64,000 nt of DNA from Symbiodinium natans (lineage: Eukaryota > Sar > Dinophyceae > Suessiales > Symbiodiniaceae). Made by a program: the position numbers and the translations under genes. Below, one piece after another: positions 1 through 8,975 of the stretch; the first letter of the stretch is position 1, and the number at the start of each line of letters is the position of its first letter. The notes under the pieces were generated by a model. It did not search any database. It was not told where the DNA came from and was given only the letters and a program-made list of their open reading frames with translations. The DNA is taken from NCBI GenBank assembly GCA_905221605.1, contig CAJNDS010001957.1, forward strand, positions 667,736 to 731,735, in the 5' to 3' direction.

Positions 1-441
1 TGGACGTTAATCAGGACAATCTTGAACAGTGGTTGAGCTTGCGAGAATCAATCTGCACCTGCATCTCTACATGTAGACTCGTAGTCGTAGACTGCCTGCG
101 TGCAGCTACTTAGTCACTTAGTCTTGTCGTAACTTATCCATAGGCGATAAGGGCAGCTCCAACAAATCTATTCTCGCTGGAGTGGCAGCTCTTCCGAATG
201 CGCAGGCAACCACATATGTTGCTTGACGAAGCTGTCGCATCTAAAGAGATGCGCAGTGGTAGAGGTGCAGCTATGCTAAATCTTTGTATCGCCTCGATAT
301 CGTGCAACTATGGGTACACAACGTCTCGAGTTGTTTGTAATTACACGTCTGCATAAGCCACCAGACGTTCTGACATGTCCACAGCGTTTGAAGTCACTTA
401 CATGACATATGCCATGACTGTGCCCTGCAGCTGCAAGCGGC
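1..441. other. Unassigned upstream flank
   Basis: Single-copy-looking sequence before the tandem array. I see no convincing gene, RNA or repeat. It shares only patchy similarity with the segment that precedes copies 2 and 3 of the array, so the array's left edge lies close to position 440. Confidence 0.5.
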
Positions 442-472
442 GGCTCAAGCAGAAGCGAGTTCTGCTGCGAGA

Positions 473-1321
473 ATGTCAGGCCAAGCAGTTGTGCAGCTAG
501 CCCCCGCCTTTGTCGGGGAGCAAGCGGTGTACGGGCCCGACTATAGGGGCGGCCTCGCACCCCCGCCCGAATGGTGGGCCAAGATAGCCCACCCCATGGC
601 GCCGTGGCCACCTGGACCCCTCCAATGCCCCCCACCTCAATACCCACCGCAATACCCACCTCAATACCCACCTCAATACCCACCTCAATACCCGCCTCAA
701 TACCCACCTGCACACTTGCTGCAGTTCCAGTGCTACTGGCAACCACCACCGCCACCACAGCAAGTCATCCAGCAACTTCCAATGCAGGCCCAGTTCTGCT
801 GGCCACAACCACCGCACCAGTTCTCCCCCCTGAACTGCTATGCAGTCCCACCTGGTCTCAGTTACCAGCCAATTCCGGTGTGGCAACCTCCACCTTTAAC
901 CCACTTCCAAATCCCATCCTACCATGCAGCACCAGCCCCAACACCTTCGCCTGCAGCCTTTGTCAATCCCCCTCCGCCTCCGGCAGCAGCCCCACAGCTG
1001 CCTGGAACCATCGACGCCCGAGAGACCTTGGTGCCAAGCGGACCTCCAAGGCCGTCCTGGGCTGATATTTCGGAGGAGGTTCCCCGTAGCCCATGCCAGC
1101 CAGAGCCAGAGGAGGCAGCCGCTTCCTCGGCCCCGAGTCTCCCAAGTCTCTTGGTGAACCGTTCAGCCCAGCAACAAAAGAAGTCCAGCAAGTCCCGAAA
1201 ATGTGGCTCGAGGCCAGGGGAACTGCAGCTTTCAAATACTTCCCATCAAGAGATATGCGACTTGGATGTCGGTGGCCAGGTGATCGCAGAGATGATGCGC
1301 AAAGAGGATGCGCAAAGATGA
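473..1321 (+). CDS. Proline-rich (PPQY)n protein, array copy 1
   Basis: A 282-residue reading frame that I do not recognise as a named family. It starts MSGQAVVQLAPAF, has an aromatic/Pro segment (EWWAKIAHPMAPWPPGP), then about six PPQY repeats (residues 50-79), a Gln/Pro/aromatic region, a PPPPPAAAP tract near residue 170, a SWADISEEVPRSP motif near residue 195, and a Ser/Lys-rich basic tail. Composition suggests an extended, low-complexity binding or scaffold protein; there is no signal peptide or membrane segment. The ATG is chosen because it is the first in frame and is kept in all three copies. The C-terminus could be longer if an intron is spliced, because another frame (to about 1368) is also kept open in all copies. 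It is the intact copy closest to the array's left edge. Confidence 0.6.
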   Translation: MSGQAVVQLAPAFVGEQAVYGPDYRGGLAPPPEWWAKIAHPMAPWPPGPLQCPPPQYPPQYPPQYPPQYPPQYPPQYPPAHLLQFQCYWQPPPPPQQVIQQLPMQAQFCWPQPPHQFSPLNCYAVPPGLSYQPIPVWQPPPLTHFQIPSYHAAPAPTPSPAAFVNPPPPPAAAPQLPGTIDARETLVPSGPPRPSWADISEEVPRSPCQPEPEEAAASSAPSLPSLLVNRSAQQQKKSSKSRKCGSRPGELQLSNTSHQEICDLDVGGQVIAEMMRKEDAQR

Positions 1322-2210
1322 TTTTGCGCCAAGATGATGGCGTGCCTGAGCTGCAACTGATCCTGTGAAGTTTTTGAAGCAGATGTGCGAAGTTCTTGAG
1401 CGTCCTTGATGCAGAGAGGTGGCAGTCACCAGACCGCTTTCGAAAACCGCAGCCGTATGAGATGAGACGTGGGCAAAGCTTCCCGCTAAGTGATGCCAAC
1501 GGCGCCGCAGTGTCACCAGCCAGCCTTCCTTAAAGGAACGCGGCTACCATCTGCTAGCGCTTCAAGCAGCAAGCCCACCATGATGCCCTGCCCCAGAGAC
1601 CCCTTAAAGAAGTCGCCTGCACCATGACCGTGCTCTTGAATGTCACAAGGCGTAGGATAAGATTGTCTGGGCTTCGGCGAGCTTGAGTGTTCAAAGTTTC
1701 CATGTAGGTTGTAGCTGTCGGCCTAGGAAGCATCGCGTGCTCGACCGAGCAGGCGCAATAGCGCCTCATGCTTCTGACAGAAATTGTGCAATGAGGGTGT
1801 GTGTTGATTTTGGAATCCTCTTTGCGATTTACAAGAGGCTTCCATGTGGATTCAGCTTTTGGGGTAGGCACTAGCATGGCAATAGTGGCAATCTATATAA
1901 TCTACATGGCCAGATGTTTTCTGCTTTTGCGATGACAACATGCCATGCCCCAAAGTCATACATTGGTACACCATGATACAGCGTTCTATGTGAATTGGCA
2001 ATCCCCAGAGACACATGACACGACCCAAAGCTTGGAACGACAAGTGGAGCAGGCGAGGTCCTCCCAGTTTTGCGCCCCTGTACTCATTACGTGCCTCGCA
2101 TTGCGCCTGAACCCATCATTGCCAAAGGCAGAGCAGCGACATGTCCATGACTCGCGCCGCTGCATGCCACAGCACGGGCGGCTCAAGCAGAAGCGGGTTC
2201 TGCTGCGAGA

Positions 2211-3051
2211 ATGTCAGGCCAAGCAGTTGTGCAGCTAGCCCCCGCCTTTGTCGGGGAGCAAGCGGTGTACGGGCCCGACTATAGGGGCGGCCTCGCACCC
2301 CCGCCCGAATGGTGGGCCAAGATAGCCCACCCCATGGCGCCGTGGCCACCTGGACCCCTCCAATGCCCCCCACCTCAGTACCCGCCGCAATACCCACCTC
2401 AATACCCACCTCAATACCCACCTCAATACCCGCCTCAATACCCACCTGCACACTTGCTGCAGTTCCAGTGCTACTGGCAACCACCACCGCCACCACAGCA
2501 AGTCATCCAGCAACTTCCAATGCAGGCCCAGTTCTGCTGGCCACAACCACCGCACCAGTTCTCCCCCCTGAACTGCTATGCAGTCACACCTGGTCTCAGT
2601 TACCAGCCAATTCCGGTGTGGCAACCTCCACCGTTAACCCATCCCATCCCACCATGCAGCACCAGCCCCAACACCTTCGCCTGCAGCCTTTGTCAATCCC
2701 CCTCCGCCTCCGGCAGCAGCCCCACAGCTGCCTGGAACCATCGACGCCCGAGAGACCTTGGTGCCAAGCGGACCTCCAAGGCCGTCCTGGGCTGATATTT
2801 CGGAGGAGGTTCCCCGTAGCCCATGCCAGCCAGAGCCAGAGGAGGCAGCCGCTTCCTCGGCCCCGAGTCTCCCAAGTCTCTTGGTGAACCGTTCAGCCAA
2901 GCAACAAAAGAAGTCCAGCAAGTCCCGAAAATGTGGCTCGAGGCCAGGGGAACTGCAGCTTTCAAATACTTCCCATCAAGAGATATGCGACTTGCATGTC
3001 GGTGGCCAGGTGATCGCAGAGATGGTGCGCAAAGAGGATGCGCAAAGATGA
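2211..3051 (+). pseudogene. Proline-rich (PPQY)n protein, array copy 2, frameshifted
   Basis: Matches copy 1 nearly base for base, but an 8-base deletion around 2633-2645, in the stretch encoding PPPLTHFQIPSYH, changes the frame. The frame from 2211 runs out of register and stops at 2795, while the original frame is open again from about 2645 to the normal stop at 3051. The N-terminal half (PPQY repeats, Gln/Pro region) and the basic tail are therefore present but not in one frame. It is probably non-functional or makes a product with a different tail, unless splicing removes the lesion. Compare copies at 473-1321 and 3951-4793, which lack the deletion. Confidence 0.75.
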
Positions 3052-3950
3052 TTTTGCGCAAAGATGATGGCGTGCCTGAGCTGCAACTGATCCCGTGAAG
3101 TCTTTGAAGCAGATGTGCGAAGTTCTTGAGCGTCCTTGATGCAGAGAGGTGGCAGTCACCAAACCGCTTTCGAAAGCCGCAGCCGTGGCTGCCAAAGAGA
3201 ATGAGATGAGACGTGGGCAAAGCTTCCCGCTAAGTGATGCCAACGGCGCCACAGTGTCACCAGCCAAGCCTTCCTTAAAGGAACGCGGCTACCATCTGCT
3301 AGCGCTTCAAGCAAGCCCACCATGATGCTCCGCCCTAGACCCCTTAAAGAGGTCGCCTGCACCATGACCGTGCTCTTGAATGTCACAAGGCGTAGGATAA
3401 GATTGTCTGGGCTTCGGCGAGCTTGAGTGTTCAAAGTTTCCATGTAGGTTGTAGCTGTCGGCCTAGGAAGCATCGCGTGCTCGACCGAGCAGGCGCAATA
3501 GCGCCTCATGCTTCTGACAGAAATTGTGCAATGAGGGTGTGTGTTGATTTTGGAATCCTCTTTGCGATTTACAAGAGGCTTCCATGTGGATTCAGCTTTT
3601 GGGGTAGGCACTAGCATGGCAATAGTGGCAATCTATATAATCTATATGGCCAGATGTTTTCTGCTTTTGCGATGACAACATGCCATGCCCCAAAGTCATA
3701 CATTGGTACACCATGATACAGCGTTCTATGTGAATTGGCAATCCCCAGAGACACATGACACGACCCAAAGCTTGGAACGACAAGTGGAGCAGGCGAGGTC
3801 CTCCCAGTATAGCGCCCCTGTACTCATTACGTGCCTCGCATTGCGCCTGAACCCATCATTGCCAAAGGCAGAGCAGCGACATGTCCATGACTCGCGCCGC
3901 TGCATGCCACAGCACGGGCGGCTCAAGCGGAAGCGAGTTCTGCTGCGAGA

Positions 3951-4793
3951 ATGTCAGGCCAAGCAGTTGTGCAGCTAGCCCCCGCCTTTGTCGGGGAGCA
4001 AGCGGTGTACGGGCCCGACTATAGGGGCGGCCTCGCACCCCCGCCCGAATGGTGGGCCAAGATAGCCCACCCCATGGCGCCGTGGCCACCTGGACCCCTC
4101 CAATGCCCCCCACCTCAGTACCCACCGCAATACCCGCCTCAATACCCACCTCAATACCTACCTCAATACCCGCCTCAATACCCACCTGCACACTTGCTGC
4201 AGTTCCAGTGCTATTGGCAACCACCACCACAGCAAGTCATCCAGCAACTTCCAATGCAGGCCCAGTTCTGCTGGCCACAACCACCGCACCAGTTCTCCCC
4301 CCTGAACTGCTATGCAGTCACACCTGGTCTCAGTTACCAGCCAATTCCGGTGTGGCAACCTCCACCTTTAACCCACTTCCAAATCCCATCCTACCATGCA
4401 GCACCAGCCCCAACACCTTCGCCTGCAGCCTTTGTCAATCCCCCTCCGCCTCCGGCAGCAGCCCCACAGCTGCCTGGAACCATCGACGCCCGAGAGACCT
4501 TGGTGCCAAGCGGACCTCCAAGGCCGTCCTGGGCTGATATTTCGGAGGAGGTTCCCCGTAGCCCATGCCAGCCAGAGCCAGAGGAGGCATCCGCTTCCTC
4601 GGCCCCGAGTCTCCCAAGTCTCTTGGTGAACCGTTCAGCCCAGCAACAAAAGAAGTCCAGCAAGTCCCGAAAATGTGGCTCGAGGCCAGGGGAACTGCAG
4701 CTTTCAAATACTTCCCATCAAGAGATATGCGACTTGGATGTCGGTGGCCAGGTGATCGCAGAGATGATGCGCAAAGAGGATGCGCAAAGATGA
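3951..4793 (+). CDS. Proline-rich (PPQY)n protein, array copy 3
   Basis: A 280-residue frame almost identical to copy 1: the same start context and the same order of PPQY repeats, Gln/Pro region, PPPPPAAAP tract, SWADISEEVPRSP motif and basic Ser/Lys tail. It differs by a two-codon deletion in the PPPPP tract after the repeats, one PPQY changed to LPQY, and scattered substitutions such as an Ala to Ser change near residue 215. That both changes keep the frame is mild evidence of coding constraint. Function unknown. Confidence 0.6.
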   Translation: MSGQAVVQLAPAFVGEQAVYGPDYRGGLAPPPEWWAKIAHPMAPWPPGPLQCPPPQYPPQYPPQYPPQYLPQYPPQYPPAHLLQFQCYWQPPPQQVIQQLPMQAQFCWPQPPHQFSPLNCYAVTPGLSYQPIPVWQPPPLTHFQIPSYHAAPAPTPSPAAFVNPPPPPAAAPQLPGTIDARETLVPSGPPRPSWADISEEVPRSPCQPEPEEASASSAPSLPSLLVNRSAQQQKKSSKSRKCGSRPGELQLSNTSHQEICDLDVGGQVIAEMMRKEDAQR

Positions 4794-5300
4794 TTTTGCG
4801 CCAAGATGATGGCGTGCCTGAGCTGCAACTGATCCCGTGAAGTTTTTGAAGCAGATGTGCGAAGTTCTTGAGCGTCCTTGATGCAGAGAGGTGGCAGTCA
4901 CCAAACCGCTTTCGAAAGCCGCAGCCGTGGCTGCCAAAGAGAATGAGATGAGACGTGGGCAAAGCTTCCCGCTAAGTGATGCCAACGGCGCCACAGTGTC
5001 ACCAGCCAAGCCTTCCTTAAAGGAACGCGGCTACCATCTGCTAGCGCTTCAAGCAGCAAGCCCACCATGATGCTCCGCCCTAGACCCCTTAAAGAAGTCG
5101 CCTGCACCATGACCGTGCTCTTGAATGTCACAAGGCGTAGGATAAGATTGTCTGGGCTTCGGCGAGCTTGAGTGTTCAAAGTTTCCATGTAGGTTGTAGC
5201 TGCATTGTAGCTGTCGGCCTAGGAAGCATCGCGTGCTCGACCGAGCAGGCACAATAGCGCCTCATTCTTCTGACAGAAATTGTGCAATGAGGGCGTGTGT

Positions 5301-5488
5301 TTTTTCAGGGTCTCAGGCCAGTCAGTTGCCTGTGCATAGCGAAATCTATATTATCGATCTCGCCAGAAGCCTTTTGTCTGATACTGCAGCTCCCGATCTC
5401 AGCATTTGCGCTATCTGGGTTTCCAGAACTTCGGCTCCCTTCCCATTTGTCCCTCGAACGCCCTCAACGATCTCCAAGAAAAGAAGCC
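5301..5488. other. 188-base insertion in the spacer of array unit 3
   Basis: In units 1 and 2 the spacer runs directly from ATGAGGGTGTGTGT to TTGATTTTGGAATCC. In unit 3 these are separated by 188 extra bases beginning TTTTTCAGGGTCTC. I see no target-site duplication and no similarity to other parts of the window. It may be an insertion in unit 3, or sequence lost from units 1 and 2. Confidence 0.65.
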
Positions 5489-5577
5489 TTGATTTTGGAA
5501 TCCTCTTGCGTTTTACAGGCCGCTTCCATGTGGATTCAGCTTTTGGGGTAGGCGCTAGCATGGCAACCTATATAATT

Positions 5578-6391
5578 ACGCCCAGGGGCGGGCAGCGCCC
5601 CCAGGAGTAGCAGGCAGAGGCATGGCAGCTCCCAAAGCAAAACCCCTCCCCCCCTCCCCCCGCGAGCCGCTGATGCTGCCGATGCTCACCTTCCGGATCC
5701 CCAAAAGGAGAAACGAAGCCTCGATGATGCGCACCCCTGGCCCCCGCCCGGCCGCGCATCATGAGCATCAGCGGCTCCGGCCTCCAGGCATGCGTGGCTT
5801 ATGGGGGCATATGCCGGCCTCAAAACGGACTGTCCGTAACAGCACGAAAACCACGGTATTTACAGCGTTTTCTGCGTTTTCCAAGCTCGCAGCCGCATCC
5901 AAAACCCAAGACCCAACCCGCTGATGCTCATGATGCGCGCTCTTGTGGGGGTCCTTTGGGGTGGCCGATGCCCCCAAAAAACATCAACAACGCGTCTTCG
6001 GCAGAAGTTAAAAAATAGAGTCGATGATGCTCTCCGGGGTCGTTTTTGGGACCCCCAGCGATGAACCCAAAAAATGCGCCCAGGAGCCAAATTTCGTTGG
6101 GGAATAGCGCGTTTTTGGCGATAAAAACTGTACCTGAAACATGAAGCCCTTCGGAAGGCATTTGGAGCCGGATGTCGGCGAGCCAACCGGGTCGGCGGCA
6201 CTGCGTGCTGAGCCACCTAACCCCTCGAGGCGTATGGTGTGGAGGCCACCAGCTACGCTCGAAGCCAGTACATGTAATTATGGTGGTGAGGGCGGAAGGG
6301 CAGGGGGAGCAGGGGAAGCATCGGGTGTTTGGGCATGCACTAAACCCTTTCAAAATCTCTAAATCTCTGTCAGCTTCGGCCCTCGGTCCTG
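5578..6391. other. About 0.8 kb GC-rich insertion in the tail of array unit 3
   Basis: The unit spacer stops at about 5577 (after CTATATAAT) and resumes at about 6392 with the conserved GCTTTTGCGATGACAAC. The inserted DNA is GC-rich and carries several copies of a CTGATGCTCATGATGCGCGC-like motif on both strands that also occurs at 6716-6830. No coding region is recognised. Confidence 0.6.
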
Positions 6392-6830
6392 ATGCTTTTG
6401 CGATGACAACATGCCACGCCCCAAAGTCACACATTGGTACACCATGATATTTTAAGGGCCTGCGCCCATGGGCGGGCAGCGCACGCAGAAGCCCGGGGCG
6501 AGCAGTTTCTAAGCATGTTGAGGCCCCTAAACTCCCTTAAAATCTCTAAGCGTTAAGTTTCTAAGCATTTTCAGGCCCCTAAACTCCCTTCAAATCTCTA
6601 AGCGTTTGAGGCTCCGAGACTCCCTTAACGTTTCTAAGCACTTTATAAGGCCCCTAAACTCCCTTTTTCCTAGCCCCGGGCTTAGACACGTCGCTTATGC
6701 CCGCCCCTTTGGGGGGCATCATGCTCCTGATGCCCCCCCGCGGTCCCGCCCCGGGAGCCGCTGATGCTCCTGATGCGCGCCTGGGGGTCCCGGGCTGGAC
6801 CCGCTGATGCTCATGATGCGCGCCCTCTGG
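5660..6830. repeat. Dispersed GCTGATGCTCATGATGCGCGC-like motif
   Basis: Copies or near copies are seen at about 5668, 5720, 5920, 6015, 6716, 6760 and 6803 on the plus strand, with an inverted copy (CATCATGAGCATCAGCGG) at 5757. The motif is partly self-complementary (CATGATG/CATCATG). Role unknown; copies are spaced irregularly, so it is not a simple tandem repeat. Confidence 0.5.
6500..6670 (+). repeat. Short imperfect tandem repeat (about 60-70 bases)
   Basis: The phrase GGCCCCTAAACTCCCTT followed by an AATCTCTAAGCGTT-like phrase recurs at about 6522, 6580 and 6650 with substitutions. Non-coding. It lies between the broken array tail and the C-rich block. Confidence 0.5.
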
Positions 6831-6957
6831 GGGCCTCCGTGGCGACGCAAAAATCCACGAAAAAAAAACCGTTCACCGCAAGGCTATTCCCGGGACGACC
6901 CGGGCTAAAAGGTCCGCATTTGCTCGGTCCTTTGGGGACCTCGCGCTGCCCGATTTA

Positions 6958-8937
6958 ATGGCTACCGCCAGTGCCGCCGACCCCCTCCAAGGGGGGCCAA
7001 GGCACTGTGGGCACCCTGCCCCGCCGCCCATGCTTGTCATGGGCCCCTTGCTCCTGGCCCCCCACACACCCCACCCTTTCCGCACCCCGCCCCCCCACTG
7101 GACCCATGGCTCCTGGCCCCATTGGCTCATGGTCCACGGCCCATGGATGTGGCTTCTCAGCTTGGCCCGCTTGCCCTATCCCCACCACCCACGCACCCCG
7201 CCCCGTTCATCCGCCCTTCCCGCTCCGCATACTCCCCTCTTGCCCAAGCCCCCCACGCACCCCGCCATGCTTCTCATGGACATGGCTCCTGGTCCCATTC
7301 TTCATCCCTCGACCTGCATGGCTGCCAATGCTGGTCCTATATATGGCCCCTGCTCCACCCCCACCCCCAACCCCCCCTCGCTTCCTCGCTCCCTCACTCC
7401 CCCACTTTTCCATTCTCTCACTTCCCCGCCCTTTCTTACTTTCACTCCCCATTTCACCCCACTCCCACGCTCCACCCCCACCTGCGCCCTCCCCATCCCT
7501 CACTCGTGTGTGGCTTCTCAGCTGACTTTAAAGGGCCCCAGTGCATGCCCCCCCCTCCGCCCGCTCCGCCCGCTCCGCCCTCCACCTACTCCCCTTCTGG
7601 CCCATGCTCCCCCTCTCCATCCCCTTGACCTACCCCTCATGGACCCAGCTCCCTACCCCTTACCCCTCACGCACCCTGCCCCGCCGCCCATGCCCCTCAT
7701 GGACCCATGGCCCCATTGGCTCAGGGCCCACGGCCCCTGCGTGTGGCTTCTCCGCCCCTCCGCCCTTCCCGCTCCGCATAATCCCCCCCATGCCCAAGCC
7801 CCCCACGCACCCCGCCGTGCTTGTCATGGGCCCGTGGCTCCTCCATTCTTCATCCCTCGACCTGCATGGCTGCCATGCTGGTCCTGTTTCTGGCCCCTGC
7901 TCCACCCCCACCCCCAACCCCCACCCCCACCCCGCACTGCCCCGCCGCCCATGCTTGTCATGGACCCATGGCTCCTGGCCCCATGGCTCCCCCCACCCGG
8001 CCCGCTCCGCCCTCCGCCCTTCCAGCTCCGCCTACTCCCCCCTTGGCCCATGCTCCCACTCTCCATCACCACGCCATGCTTCATGGACCCATGACTCCTG
8101 GTCCCATTCTTCATCCCTCGACCTGCATGGCTGCCGTGCTCCCCCCCTTGCCCGCACCCCGCCATGCTTCTCATGGACCCATGGGTCCTGGTCGCATTTT
8201 TCATCCCTCGACCTGTATGGCTGCCAAAGCTGGTCCTATATGTGGCCCCTGCTCCACCCTCACCCCCAACCCCCACCCCCACCCCGCATGCACCCTGCCA
8301 CCCCCAACCCCCAACCCCCCACCCCCACCGCCTCGCACCCACACTTCCAACCCCCACCCTCACCCCCCACACACCCCGCCCCCCACTGGACCCATGGCTC
8401 CTGGCCCCATTGGCTCATGGTCCACGGCCCATGGATGTGGCTTCTCAGCTGACTTTAAAGGGCCCCAGTGCATGCCCGGGCCCTCCGCGCTCCGCCCGCT
8501 CCGCCCTCCGCCCTTCCGACTCCGCCTACTCCCCTCTGGCCCATGCTCCCACTCTCCATCCCCTTGACCTACCCCTCATGGAACCAGCCGCCCATGCCCC
8601 TTATGGACCTATGGCTCCTGGCCTCATTGGCTCCCTCCACGACCCAAACAGGTAGCTTCTCCGCCCCTACCCCCACCCACGCACCCGCCCCCCGCCCATC
8701 CGCCCTTCCCGCTCCGCATCCCAAGCCCCCCACGCACCCCGCCATGCTTCTCATGGACCCTTGGCTCCTGGTCCCCTTCTTCATCCCTGCTGCATAGCTG
8801 CCAACGCTGGTCCTATATATGGCCCCTGCTCCACCACCACCCCCAACCCCCACCCCCACCGCATTTAGCCCCAACTCCCTGCGCATCAGGGCTCCATGTT
8901 TCGCCCCCCTGAACTCTACAACCTGACCAAGCCCTGC
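6958..8937 (+). repeat. C-rich tandem block, left arm of a large inverted repeat
   Basis: Degenerate tandem repetition of a unit of several hundred bases, built from phrases such as CATGGACCCATGGCTCCTGG, TGTGGCTTCTCAGCTGAC, TTTAAAGGGCCCCAGTGC, GCTCCGCCCGCTCCGCC and CTTGACCTACCCCTCATGG, together with long runs of CACCCCCAACCCC. All phrases are in one orientation here. Long proline/histidine-rich frames are open in several frames at once because the repeat lacks stops; I do not treat them as genes. Confidence 0.8.
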
Positions 8938-8975
8938 GCATATATATCTATATATATATATATATATACATAATC
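8938..8975. repeat. (AT)n centre of the inverted block
   Basis: An (AT/TA)n tract separates the C-rich left block from the G-rich right block. Strand composition flips here from strongly C-rich to strongly G-rich on the plus strand. An AT-rich centre between inverted arms favours cruciform extrusion. Confidence 0.7.

Larger units (their letters stand above)
442..6449 (+). repeat. Tandem array of about 1.74 kb gene-bearing units
   Basis: Three near-identical units start at the shared GGCTCAAG at 442, 2180 and 3920, giving periods of 1738 and 1740 bases. Each carries a proline-rich reading frame 31 bases after that landmark, then about 0.9 kb of non-coding spacer that is also conserved. Unit 3 is complete to about 5300, resumes at 5489-5577 and again at about 6392-6449; the gaps are two insertions. 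Small differences (an 8-base deletion in unit 2, a 6-base deletion in the proline tract of unit 3) show the copies are distinct and not an assembly duplication of one read. Tandem gene arrays are common in dinoflagellates. Confidence 0.9.

Noticed and set aside
276-886. Minus-strand frames opposite the (PPQY)n gene
   Set aside because: Shadow frames of the PPQY repeat (VGIEVGIE- and RWVLRWVL-type peptides); the plus frame is the one kept across copies 1 and 3.
6958-8800. Several long overlapping Pro/His-rich reading frames in the C-rich block, and their mirror images on minus at 8.9-10.8 kb
   Set aside because: All frames of the repeat lack stops at once, the peptides are translations of the tandem phrases, and there is no frame preference.
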